Part shown: positions 52,501 to 64,000 of the stretch, in pieces | Numbering within the stretch: position 1 is the stretch's first letter | Layout of the letters: each line of letters starts with the position of its first letter | Origin: Harmonia axyridis | Taxonomy: Eukaryota; Arthropoda; Insecta; Coleoptera; Coccinellidae | Direction of reading: 5' to 3' | Assembly: GCF_914767665.1 (NCBI RefSeq) | Contig: NC_059502.1 | Span: 42,457,812-42,521,811, forward strand | Length of the DNA: 64,000 nt | The notes under the pieces: model-generated | Databases searched by the model: none | Told to the model about the DNA's origin: nothing | What the model saw: only the letters and a program-made list of their open reading frames with translations | Made by a program: the position numbers and the translations under genes

Positions 52501-55500
52501 CTGCGTGTCATCCGAGTCCAAGAAAATCAACAATGTGGAATGGCTTACTTGGATAATTGATCATTATACAGAAAGAAGGGAATAAGAACAGTCCCTTATA
52601 CCAATGTGGTTTCCATAGACACGTGTGTCAAGCTTTCGTCCCTGTGCAATACGATGAGAAGTGTTAGAATAAGAAACATTGAAGGAAATAACAAACAAAT
52701 CAAATCAACAACAGAAGTCAGTCGTGCATTTGTGATTACAGCAGCAATTGACCTTACCACGTGGGAGATTATAGCTACCTGCGTGACATCCGAGTCCAAG
52801 AAAATCAACAATGTGGAATGGCTTACTTGGATAATTGATCATTATACAGAAAGAATGAAGTAAGAACAGTCCCTTATACGAATGTGGTTTCCATAGACAC
52901 GTGTGTCAAGCTTTCGTCCCTGTGCAATACGATGAAAAGTGTTAGAATGAGAAACATTGAAGAAAATAACAAACGAATGAAATCAACAACAGAAGTCAGT
53001 CGTGCATTTGTGGTTACAGCAGCAATTGACCTTACCACGTGGGAGATTATAGCTACCTGCGTGACATCCGAGTCCAAGAAAATCAACAATGTGGAACGGC
53101 TTACTTGGATAATCGTTTATTAAACAAAAAGAATTGAATAAGAACAGTCCCTTATACCAAAGTGGTTTCCTTAGACACGCGTGTCAAGCTTTCGTCCCTG
53201 TGCAATACGATGAAAAGTGTTAGAATGAGAAACATAGAAGGAAATAACAAACAAATGAAATCAACAACAGAAGTCAGTCGTGCATTTGTGGTTACAGCAG
53301 CAATTGACCTTACCACGTGGGAGATTATAGCTACCTGCGTGACATCCGAGTCCAAGATAATCAACAATGAAGAATGGCTTACTTGGATAATTGTTCATTA
53401 AACAAAAAGAAGGGAATAAGAACAGTCCCTTATACCAAAGTGGTTTCCTTAGACACCTGTGTCAAGCTTTCGTTCCTGTGCAATACGATGGAAAGTGTTA
53501 GAATGAGAAACATAGAAGGAAATAACAAACAAATGAAATCAACAACAGAAGTCAGTCGTGCATTTGTGGTTACAGCAGCAATTGACCTTACCACGTGGGA
53601 GATTATAGCTACCTGCGTGACATCCGAGTCCGAGAAAATCAACAATGTGGATTGGCCTACTTGGATAATTGTTCATTAAACAAAACGAAGGGAACAAGAA
53701 CAGTCCCTTATACCAAAGTGGTTTCCTTAGACACGCGTGTCAAGCTTTCGTCCCTGTGCAATACGATGAAAAGTGTTAGAATGAGAAACATAGAAGGAAA
53801 TAACAAACAAATGAAATCAACAACAGAAGTCAGTCGTGCATTTGTGGTTACAGCAGCAATTGACCTTACCACGTGGGAGATTATAGCTACCTGCGTGACA
53901 TCCGAGTCCAAGATAATCAACAATGTGGAATGGCTTACTTGGATAATTGTTCATTAAACAAAAAGAAGGGAATAAGAACAGTCCCTTATACCAAAGTGGT
54001 TTCCTTAGACACCTGTGTCAAGCTTTCGTTCCTGTGCAATACGATGAAAAGTGTTAGAATGAAAAACATAGAAGGAAATAACAAACAAATGAAATCAACA
54101 ACAGAAGTCAGTCGTGCATTTGTGGTTACAGCAGCAATTGACCTTACCACGTGGGAGATTATAGCTACCTGCGTGACATCCGAGTCCAAGAAAATCAACA
54201 ATGTGGAATGGCTTACTTGGATAATTGTTCATTAAACAAAAAGAAGGGAATAAGAACAGTCCCTCATACCAAAGTGGTTTCCTTAGACACCTTTGTCAAG
54301 CTTTCGTTCCTGTGCAATACGATGAAAAGTGTTAGAATGAGAAACATAGAAGGAAATAACAAACAAATGAAATCAACAACAGAAGTCAGTCGTGCATTTG
54401 TGGTTACAGCAGCAATTGACCTTACCACGTGGGAGATTATAGCTACCTGCGTGACATCCGAGTCCAAGAAAATCAACAATGTGGAATGGCTTACTTGGAT
54501 AATTGTTCATTAAACAAAACGAAGGGAATAAGAACAGTCCCTTATACCAAAGTGGTTTCTTTAGACACGCGTGTCAAGCTTTCGTCCCTGTGCAATACGA
54601 TGAAAAGTGTTAGAATGAGAAACATTGAAGGAAATAACAAACAAATGAAATCAACATTAGAAGTCAGTCGTGCATTTGTGGTTACAGCAGCAATTGACCT
54701 TACCACGTGGGAGATTATAGCTACCTGCGTGACATCCGAGTCCAAGATAATCAACAATGTGGAATGGCTTACTCGGATAATTGTTCATTAAACAAAAAGA
54801 AGGGAATAAGAACAGTCCCTTATACCAAAGTGGTTTCCTTAGACACCTGTGTCAAGCTTTCGTTCCTGTGCAATACGATGAAAAGTGTTAGAATGAGAAA
54901 CATAGAAGGAAATAACAAACAAATGAAATCAACAACAGAAGTCAGTCGTGCATTTGTGGTTACAGCAGCAATTGATTTTACCACGTGGGAGATTATAGCT
55001 ACCTGCGTGACATCCGAGTCCAAGAAAATCAACAATGTGGAATGGCTTACTTGGATAATTGTTCATTAAACAAAACGAAGGGAATAAGAACAGTCCCTTA
55101 TACCAAAGTGGTTTCCTTAGATACGCGTGTCAAGCTTTCGTCCCTGTGCAATACGATGAAAAGTGTTAGAATGAGAAACATAGAAGGAAATAACAAACAA
55201 ATGAAATCAACAACAGAAGTCAGTCGTGCATTTGTGGTTACAGCAGCAATTGACCTTACCACGTGGGAGATTATAGCTACCTGCGTGACATTCGAGTCCA
55301 AGAAAATCAACAATGTGGAATTGCTCACTTGGATAATTGTTGATTGAACAAAAAGAAGGGAATAAGAACAGTCCCTTATACCAAAGTGGTTTCCTTAGAC
55401 ACGTGTGTCAAGCTTTCGTCCCTGTGCAATACGATGAGAAGTGTTAAAATGAGAAACATTGAAGGAAATAACAAACAAATGAAATCAACATTAGAAGTCA

Positions 55501-56495
55501 GTCGTGCATTTGTGGTTACAGCAGCAATTGACCTTACCACGTGGGAGATTATAGCTACCTTCGTGACATCCGAGTCCAAGATAATCAACAATGTGGAATG
55601 GCCTACTTGGATAATTGTTGATTAAACAAAAAAAGAGAATAAGAACAGTCCCTTATACCAAAGTGGTTTCCTTAGACACGTGTGTCAAGCTTTCGTCCCT
55701 GTGCAATACGATGAAATGTGTTAGAATGAGAAACATAGAAGGAAATAAAAAACAAATGAAATCAACAACAGAAGTCAGTCGTGCATTTGTGGTTACAGCA
55801 GCAATTGACCTTACCACGTGGGAGATAATAGCTACCTGCGTGACATTCGAGTCCAAGAAAATCAACAATGTGGAATGGCTTACTTGGATAATTGTTGATT
55901 GAACAAAAAGAAGGGAATAAAAACAGTCCCTCATACCAAAGTGGTTTCCTTAGACACGTGTGCCAAGCTTTCGTCCCTGTGCAATAAGATGAGAAGTGTT
56001 AGAATGAGAAACATTGAAGGAAATAACAAACAAATGAAATCAACATTAGAAGTCAGTCGTGCATTTGTGGTTACAGCAGCAATTGACCTTACCACGTGGG
56101 AGATTATAGCTACCTTCGTGACATCCGAGTCCAAGATAATCAACAATGTGGAATGGCCTACTTGGATAATTGTTGATTAAACAAAAAAAGAGAATAAGAA
56201 CAGTCCCTTATACCAAAGTGGTTTCTTTAGACACGTGTGTCAAGCTTTCGTCCCTGTGCAATACGATGAAATGTGTTAGAATGAGAAACATAGAAGGAAA
56301 TAATAAACAAATGAAATCAACAACAGAAGTCAGTCGTGCATTTGTGGTTACAGCAGCAATTGACCTTACCACGTGGGAGATAATAGCTAACTGCGTGACA
56401 TTCGAGTCCAAGAAAATCAACAATGTGGAATGGCTTACTTGGATAATTGTTGATTGAACAAAAAGAAGGGAATAAAAACAGTCCCTCATACCAAA

Positions 56496-57048
56496 GTGGT
56501 TTCCTTAGACACGTGTGCCAAGCTTTCGTCCCTGTGCAATAAGATGAGAAGTGTTAGAATGAGAAACATTGAAGGAAATAACAAACAAATGAAATCAACA
56601 TTAGAAGTCAGTCGTGCATTTGTGTTTACAGCAGCAATTGACCTTACCACGTGGGAGATTATAGCTACCTGCGTGACATCCGAGTCCAAGAAAATCAACA
56701 ATGTGGAATGGCCTACTTGGATAAGTGTTGATTAAACAAAAAAAAAAATAAGAACAGTCCCTTATACCAAAGTGGTTTCCTTAGACACGTGTGTCAAGCT
56801 TTCGTCCCTGTGCAATACGATGAGAAGTGTTAGAATGAGAAACATTGAAGGAAATAACAAACAAATGAAATCAACAACAGAAGTCAGTCGTGCATTTGTG
56901 GTTACAGCAGCAATTGACCTTACCACGTGGGAGCTTATAGCTACCTGCGTGACATCCGAGTCCAAGAAAATCAACAATGTGGAATGGCCTACTTGGATAA
57001 GTGTTGATTAAACAAAAAAAATAAATAAGAACAGTCCCTTATACCAAA
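56496..57048 (+). repeat. Transition monomers into the right A-tract domain
   Basis: Monomer 56496 starts like 39543/42877 but ends with GGATAAGTGTTGATTAAAC and an A-tract. Monomer 56772 carries GGGAGCTTATAG and matches 58992 and 9803. Confidence 0.8.
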
Positions 57049-60000
57049 GTTGTTCCCTTAGACACGTGTGTCAAGCTTTCGTCCCTGTGCAATACGATGA
57101 GAAGTGTTAGAATGAGAAACATTGAAGGAAATAACAAACAAATGAAATCAACAACAGAAGTCAGTCGTGCATTTGTGGTTACAGCAGCAATTGACCTTAC
57201 CACGTGGGAGCTTATAGCTACCGGCGTGACATCCGAGTCCAAGAAAATCAACAATGTGGAATGGCTTACTTGGATAATTGTTCATTAAACAAAAAGAAGG
57301 GAATAAGAACAGTCCCTTATACCGAAGTGGTTTCCTTAGACACGTGTGTCAAGCTTTCGTCCCTGTGCAATACGATGTGAAGTGTTAGAATGAGAAACAT
57401 TGAAGGAAATAACAAAAAAATGAAATCAACAACTGAAGTCAGTCGTGCATTTGTGGTTACAGCAGCAATTGACCTTACCACGTGGAAGATTATAGCTACC
57501 TGCGTGACATCCGAGTCCAAGAAAATCAACAATGTGGAATGGCCTACTTGGATAATTGTTGATTAAACAAAAAAAAAAAATAAGAACAGTCCCTTATACC
57601 AAAGTGGTTTCCTTAGACACGTGTGTAAAGCTTTCGTCCCTGTGCAATACGATGAGAAGTGTTAGAATGAGAAACATTGAAGGAAATAACAAACAAATGA
57701 AATCAACATTAGAAGTCAGTCGTGCATTTGTGGTTACAGCAGCAATTGACCTTACCAATTGAGAGATTGTAGCTACATGCGTGACATCCGAGTCCAAGAA
57801 AATCAACAATGTGGAATGGCTTACTTGGATAATTGTTGATTAAACAAAAAAAAGGGAATAAGAACAGTCCCTCATACCGAAGTGGTTTTCTCAGACATGT
57901 GTGTCAAGCTTTCGTCCCTGTGCGATACGATGAAAAGTGTTAGAATGAGAAACATAGAAGGAAAAAACAAACAAATGAAATCAACAACAGAAGTCAGTCG
58001 TGCATTTGTGGTTACAGCAGCAATTGACCTTTCCACGTGGGAGATTATAGATAGCTGCATGACATCCTAGTCCAAGAAAATCAACAATGTGGAATGGCTT
58101 ACTTGGATAATTGTTCATCAAAAAGAAAAAAGGGAAGAAGAGCAGTCCCTCATACCAAAGTGGTTTCCTTAGACACGTGTGTCAAGCTTTCGTCACTGTG
58201 CAATACGATGAAAAATGTTAGAATGAGAAACATTGAAGAAAATAACAAACGAATGAAATCAACAACAGAAGTCAGTCGTGCATTCGTGGTAACAGCAGCA
58301 ATTGACCTTACCACGTGGGAGATTACAGCTACCTGCGTGACATCCGAGCCCAAGAAAATCATCAATGTGGAACGGCTTACTTGGATTATTGTTCATTAAA
58401 CAAAAAGAAGGGAATAAGAACAGTTCCTTATACCAAAGTGGTTTCCTTAGACACGTGTGTCAAGCTTTCGTCCCTGTGCAATACGATGAAAAGTGTTAGA
58501 ATGAGAAACATTAAAGGAAATAACAAACAAATGAAATCAACAACAGAAGTCAGTCGTGCATTTGTGGTTACAGCAGCAATTGACCTCACCACGTGGGAGA
58601 ATATAGCTACCTGCGTGACATCCGAGTCCAAGAAAATCAACAATGTGGAATGGCTTACTTGGATAATTGTTCATTAAACAAAAAGAAGGGAATAAGAACA
58701 GTCCCTTATACCAAAGTGGTTTCCTTAGACACGCGTGTCAAGCTTTCGTCCCTGTGCAATACGATGAAAAGTGTTAGAATGAGAAACATTGAAGAAAATA
58801 ACAAACGAATGAAATCAACAACAGAAGTCAGTCGTGCATTTGTGGTTACAGCAGCAATTGACCTTACCACGTGGGAGATTATAGCTACCTGCGTGACATC
58901 CGAGTCCAAGAAAATCAACAATGTGGAATGGCCTACTTGGATAAGTGTTGATTAAACAAAAAAAAAAATAAGAACAGTCCCTTATACCAAAGTGGTTTCC
59001 TTAGACACGTGTGTCAAGCTTTCGTCCCTGTGCAATACGATGAGAAGTGTTAGAATGAGAAACATTGAAGGAAATAACAAACAAATGAAATCAACAACAG
59101 AAGTCAGTCGTGCATTTGTGGTTACAGCAGCAATTGACCTTACCACGTGGGAGCTTATAGCTACCTGCGTGACATCCGAGTCCAAGAAAATCAACAATGT
59201 TGAATGGCCTACTTGGATAAGTGTTGATTAAACAAAAAAAATAAATAAGAACAGTCCCTTATACCGAAGTGGTTTCCTTAGACACGTGTGTCAAGCTTTC
59301 GTCCCTGTGCAATACGATGTGAAGTGTTAGAATGAGAAACATTGAAGGAAATAACAAAAAAATGAAATCAACAACTGAAGTCAGTCGTGCATTTGTGGTT
59401 ACAGCAGCAATTGACCTTACCACGTGGGAGATTATAGCTACCTGCGTGACATCCGAGTCCAAGAAAATCAACAATGTGGAATGGCCTACTTGAATAATTG
59501 TTGATTAAACAAAAAAAAAATAAGAACAGTCCCTTATACCAGAGTGGTTTCCTTAGACACGTGTGTCAAGCTTTCGTCCCTGTGCAATACGATGAAAAGT
59601 GTTAGAATGAGAAACATAGAAGGAAATAACAAACGAATGAAATCAACAACAGAAGTTAGTCGTGCATTTGTGGTTACAGCAGCAATTGACCTTACCACGT
59701 GGGAGATGATAGCTACCAGCGTGACATCCGAGTCCAAGAAAATCAACAATGTGGAATGGCTTATTTGGATAATTATTCATTAAACAAAAAGAAGGGAATA
59801 AGAACAGTCCCTTATACCAAAGTGGTTTCCTTAGACACGCGTGTCAAGCTTTCGTCTCTGTGCAATACGATGAAAAGTGTTAGAATGAGAAACATTGAAG
59901 AAAATAACAAACGAATGAAATCAACAACAGAAGTCAGTCGTGCATTTGTGGTTACAGCAGCAATTGACCTTACCACGTGGGAGATTATAGCTACCTGCGT

Positions 60001-60374
60001 GACATCCGAGTCCAAGAAAATCAACAATGTGGAATGGCCTACTTGAATAATTGTTGATTAAACAAAAAAAAAATAAGAACAGTCCCTTATACCAGAGTGG
60101 TTTCCTTAGACACGTGTGTCAAGCTTTCGTCCCTGTGCAATACGATGAGAAGTGTTAGAATGAGAAACATTGAAGGAAATAACAAACAAATGAAATCAAC
60201 ATTAGAAGTCAGTCGTGCATTTGTGGTTACAGCAGCAATTGACCTTACCACGTGGGAGATTATAGCTACCTGCGTGACATCCGAGTCCAAGAAAATCAAC
60301 AATGTGGAATGGCCTACTTGGATAATTGTTGATTAAACAAAAAAAAGAGAATAAGAACAGTCCCTTATACCAAA
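57049..60374 (+). repeat. 12-monomer HOR, copy 1 (3,326 bp)
   Basis: Monomers 57049, 57327, 57604, 57882, 58160, 58438 and 58716 match 60375, 60653, 60929, 61207, 61485, 61763 and 62041. Shared rare variants include CTACCGGCGTGAC, CGATGTGAAGTG, CCAATTGAGAGATTG and GACATCCTAGTCC. Monomers 57604, 57882 and 58160 are among the most diverged in the window. Monomer 59269 repeats 57327 directly after a copy of 56772, so one monomer equivalent to 57049 is missing there. Confidence 0.85.
57569..57580 (+). repeat. A-tract linker (A12), right domain
   Basis: This is the same linker type as at 7276-7286. A-tract linkers cluster in two places, about 7.2-10.1 kb and 56.7-61.2 kb. Confidence 0.8.
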
Positions 60375-62318
60375 GTTGTTCCCTTAGACACGTGTGTCAA
60401 GCTTTCGTCCCTGTGCAATACGATGAGAAGTGTTAGAATGAGAAACATTGAAGGAAATAACAAACAAATGAAATCAACAACAGAAGTCAGTCGTGCATTT
60501 GTGGTTACAGCAGCAATTGACCTCACCACGTGGGAGCTTATAGCTACCGGCGTGACATCCGAGTCCAAGAAAATCAACAATGTGGAATGGCTTACTTGGA
60601 TAATTGTTCATTAAACAAAAAGAAGGGAATAAGAACAGTCCCTTATACCGAAGTGGTTTCCTTAGACACGTGTGTCAAGCTTTCGTCCCTGTGCAATACG
60701 ATGTGAAGTGTTAGAATGAGAAACATTGAAGGAAATAACAAAAAAATGAAATCAACAACTGAAGTCAGTCGTGCATTTGTGGTTACAGCAGCAATTGACC
60801 TTACCACGTGGGAGATTATAGCTACCTGCGTGACATCCGAGTCCAAGAAAATCAACAATGTGGAATGGCCTACTTGGATAATTGTTGATTAAACAAAAAA
60901 AAAAATAAGAACAGTCCCTTATACCAAAGTGGTTTCCTTAGACACGTGTGTAAAGCTTTCGTCCCTGTGCAATACGATGAGAAGTGTTAGAATGAGAAAC
61001 ATTGAAGGAAATAACAAACAAATGAAATCAACATTAGAAGTCAGTCGTGCATTTGTGGTTACAGCAGCAATTGACCTTACCAATTGAGAGATTGTAGCTA
61101 CATGCGTGACATCCGAGTCCAAGAAAATCAACAATGTGGAATGGCTTACTTGGATAATTGTTGATTAAACAAAAAAAAGGGAATAAGAACAGTCCCTCAT
61201 ACCGAAGTGGTTTTCTCAGACATGTGTGTCAAGCTTTCGTCCCTGTGCAATACGATGAAAAGTGTTAGAATGAGAAACATAGAAGGAAAAAACAAACAAA
61301 TGAAATCAACAACAGAAGTCAGTCGTGCATTTGTGGTTACAGCAGCAATTGACCTTTCCACGTGGGAGATTATAGATAGCTGCATGACATCCTAGTCCAA
61401 GAAAATCAACAATGTGGAATGGCTTACTTGGATAATTGTTCATCAAAAAGAAAAAAGGGAAGAAGAGCAGTCCCTCATACCAAAGTGGTTTCCTTAGACA
61501 CAAGTGTCAAGCTTTCGTCACTGTGCAATACGATGAAAAATGTTAGAATGAGAAACATTGAAGAAAATAACAAACGAATGAAATCAACAACAGAAGTCAG
61601 TCGTGCATTCGTGGTAACAGCAGCAATTGACCTTACCACGTGGGAGATTACAGCTACCTGCGTGACATCCGAGCCCAAGAAAATCAACAATGTGGAACGG
61701 CTTACTTGGATAATTGTTCATTAAACAAAAAGAAGGGAATAAGAACAGTCCCTTATACCAAAGTGGTTTCCTTAGACACGCGTGTCAAGCTTTCGTCCCT
61801 GTGCAATACGATGAAAAGTGTTAGAATGAGAAACATTAAAGGAAATAACAAACAAATGAAATCAACAACAGAAGTCAGTCGTGCATTTGTGGTTACAGCA
61901 GCAATTGACCTCACCACGTGGGAGAATATAGCTACCTGCGTGACATCCGAGTCCAAGAAAATCAACAATGTGGAATGGCTTACTTGGATAATTGTTCATT
62001 AAACAAAAAGAAGGGAATAAGAACAGTCCCTTATACCAAAGTGGTTTCCTTAGACACGCGTGTCAAGCTTTCGTCCCTGTGCAATACGATGAAAAGTGTT
62101 AGAATGAGAAACATTGAAGAAAATAACAAACGAATGAAATCAACAACAGAAGTCAGTCGTGCATTTGTGGTTACAGCAGCAATTGACCTTACCACGTGGG
62201 AGATTACAGCTACCTGCGTGACATCCGAGCCCAAGAAAATGAACAATGTGGAACGGCTTACTTGGATAATTGTTCATTAAACGAAAAGAAGGGAATAAGA
62301 ACAGTCCCTTATACCAAA
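60375..62318 (+). repeat. 12-monomer HOR, copy 2, partial
   Basis: This copy follows copy 1 at offset 3,325-3,326 bp through monomer 62041. That monomer keeps the 5' type of 58716 but ends with GATTACAGC and AAAATGAAC, not with an A-tract linker. A private change in monomer 61485 turns GACACGTGTGTC into GACACAAGTGTC. Confidence 0.83.
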
Positions 62319-64000
62319 GTTGTTTCCTTAGACACGCGTGTCAAGCTTTCGTCCCTGTGCAATACGATGAAAAGTGTTAGAATGAGAAACATAGAAGGAA
62401 ATAACAAACAAATGAAATCAACAACAGAAGTCAGTCGTGCATTTGTGGTTACAGCAGCAATTGACCTTACCACGTAAAAGATAATAGCTACCTGCGTGTC
62501 ATCCGAGTCCAAGAAAATCAACAATGTGGAATGGCTTATTTGGATAATTGATCATTATACAGAAAGAAGGGAATTAGAACAGTCCCTTATACCAATGTGG
62601 TTTCCATAGACACGTGTGTCAAGCTTTCGTCCCTGTGCAATACGATGAAAAGTGTTAGAATGAGAAACATTGAAGAAAATAACAAACGAATGAAATCAAC
62701 AACAGAAGTCAGTCGTGCATTTGTGGTTACAGCAGCAATTGACCTTACCACGTAAAAGATAATAGCTACCTGCGTGTCATCCGAGTCCAAGAAAATCAAC
62801 AATGTGGAATGGCTTACTTGGATAATTGTTCATTAAACAAAAAGAAGGGAATAAGAACAGTCCCTTATACCAAAGTGGTTTCCTTAGACACGCGTGTCAA
62901 GCTTTCGTCCCTGTGCAATACGATGAAAAGTGTTAGAATGAGAAACATTGAAGAAAATAACAAACGAATGAAATCAACAACAGAAGTCAGTCGTGCATTT
63001 GTGGTTACAGCAGCAATTGACCTTACCACGTAAAAGATAATAGCTACCTGCGTGTCATCCGAGTCCAAGAAAATCAACAATGTGGAATGGCTTACTTGGA
63101 TAATTGTTCATTAAACAAAAAAAAGGGAATAAGAACAGTCCCTTGTACCAAAGTGGTTTCCTTAGACACGCGTGTCAAGCTTTCGTCCCTGTGCAATACG
63201 ATGAAAAGTGTTAGAATGAGAAACATTGAAGGAAATAACAAACCAATGAAATCAACAACAGAAGTCAGTCGTGCATTTGTGGTTACAGCAGCAATTGACC
63301 TCACCACGTTACAGATTATAGCTACCTGCGTGTCATCCGAGTCCAAGAAAATCAACAATGTGGACTGGCTTACTTGGATAATTGATCATCATACAGAAAG
63401 AAGGGAATAAGAACAGTCCCTTATACCAAAGTGGTTTCCTTAGACACGCGTGTCAAGCTTTCGTCCCTGTGCAATACGATGAAAAGTGTTAAAATGAGAA
63501 ACATTGAAGAAAATAACAAACGAATGAAATCAACAACAGAAGTCAGTCGTGCATTTGTGGTTACAGCAGCAATTGACCTTACCACGTGGGAGATTATAGC
63601 TACCTGCGTGACATCCGAGTCCAAGAAAATCAACAATGTGGAACGGCTTACTTGGATAATTGTTCATTAAACAAAAAGAATTCAATAAGAACAGTCCCTT
63701 ATACCAAAGTCGTATCCTTAGACACGCGTGTCAAGCTTTCGTCCCTGTGCAATACGATGAAAAGTGTTAGAATGAGAAACATTGAAGAAAATAACAAACG
63801 AATGAAATCAACAACAGAAGTCAGTCGTGCATTTGTGGTTACAGCAGCAATTGACCTTACCACGTAAAAGATAATAGCTACCTGCGTGTCATCCGAGTCC
63901 AAGAAAATCAACAATGTGGAATGGCTTACTTGGATAATTGTTCATTAAACAAAAAGAAGGGAATAAGAACAGTCCCTTATACCAAAGTGGTTTCCTTAGA
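62319..64000 (+). repeat. Mixed satellite monomers at the right edge
   Basis: Six complete monomers (62319-63986) and a 14-base start at 63987 lie here. Several carry CACGTAAAAG in place of the second palindrome, and one (63153) carries CACGTTACAG with the GATCATCATACAG linker seen at the left of the window. I see no local HOR and nothing but satellite. The array continues beyond the window. Confidence 0.85.

Larger units (their letters stand above)
42877..56495 (+). repeat. Macro-HOR copy 3, expanded (49 monomers, 13,619 bp)
   Basis: The copy is colinear with copy 1, with four whole-monomer length changes. 30649 plus 30927 correspond to the single monomer 45100 (-1). 32595 corresponds to nine monomers, 46768-49269 (+8). 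34541 plus 34819 correspond to 50938 (-1). 36209 corresponds to 52328-53439 (+3). The net change of +9 explains 49 against 40. A one-base deletion near 44181 (AAAAAATC) shortens one spacing to 277 bp. The copy is left at monomer 56496, whose 3' end switches to an A-tract linker. Confidence 0.88.
1..64000 (+). repeat. 278-bp satellite DNA array filling the window
   Basis: The same unit recurs head-to-tail from the first base to the last, always in one orientation. I located 230 monomer starts (the GTGG before TTTCC), from 193 to 63987. Nearly all spacings are 278 bp; a minority are 275-277 bp, one is 279 bp, and one is 447 bp where a truncated monomer lies. The first 192 bases and the last 14 bases are partial monomers. 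No other sequence interrupts the array, so every stretch without a gene in this window is satellite. Such arrays are typical of eukaryotic heterochromatin. The chromosomal location is inferred, and the family was not recognised. Confidence 0.98.

Noticed and set aside
1..64000. CRISPR array
   Set aside because: The repeats are 278 bp and contiguous, with no unique spacers and no cas genes.
1..64000. Telomere, rDNA spacer, LTR or DNA transposon sequence within the array
   Set aside because: I saw no telomere-type hexamer runs, no rRNA sequence, no terminal inverted repeats with target duplications and no reverse transcriptase or transposase frame. All bases are accounted for by the monomer.

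Overview
The whole window is one uninterrupted satellite DNA array. It holds about 229 complete head-to-tail monomers in one orientation, mostly 278 bp long (275-279 bp), plus cut monomers at both window edges and one internally truncated monomer near 5.7 kb. I counted the reference monomer (1583-1860) at about 40% GC. I see no protein-coding gene, RNA gene, transposon, telomere repeat or unique sequence on either strand. Both window edges fall inside monomers, so the array is longer than 64 kb. Its size, homogeneity and nested higher-order repeats (HORs) point to eukaryotic heterochromatin, plausibly centromeric or pericentromeric. I do not recognise the satellite family and cannot name the organism.

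Monomer landmarks, counted from the GTGG that precedes TTTCC: a CACGTG or ACGCGT palindrome at offset 15-20, a HindIII site (AAGCTT) at 25-30, an A-rich block at about 77-110, a second palindrome CCACGTGG at 152-159, and a variable linker at about 225-268. The linker comes in a few types: GATCATCATACAG, GATCATTATACAG, GTTCATTAAAC, GTTGATTGAAC, and GTTGATTAAAC followed by an A-tract. Most length variation lies in these A-tracts.

Layout. (1) 1-about 7,240: a 14-monomer HOR (3,892 bp) with a rearranged second copy. (2) About 7,240-11,467: A-tract monomers, including a 4-monomer HOR of about 1,109 bp present twice. (3) 11,468-about 15,230: a 7-monomer HOR (1,947 bp) whose second copy runs into the next block. 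(4) 13,971-25,644: a 21-monomer HOR (5,837 bp) in two near-identical tandem copies. (5) 25,645-28,424: mosaic monomers, partly derived from the tail of block 4. (6) 28,425-56,495: three tandem copies of a macro-unit that is 40 monomers (11,118 bp), 12 monomers (3,334 bp) and 49 monomers (13,619 bp) long. The differences between copies are whole-monomer gains and losses with hybrid monomers at the breakpoints. (7) 56,496-64,000: A-tract monomers like block 2, a 12-monomer HOR (3,326 bp) in one full and one partial copy, then mixed monomers.

No genes act together here. What the window records is how the array evolves: in-register unequal exchange at scales from dimers to 11-kb units, plus short recombination tracts inside monomers. 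The many small open frames are by-products of the repeat and are not annotated as genes.
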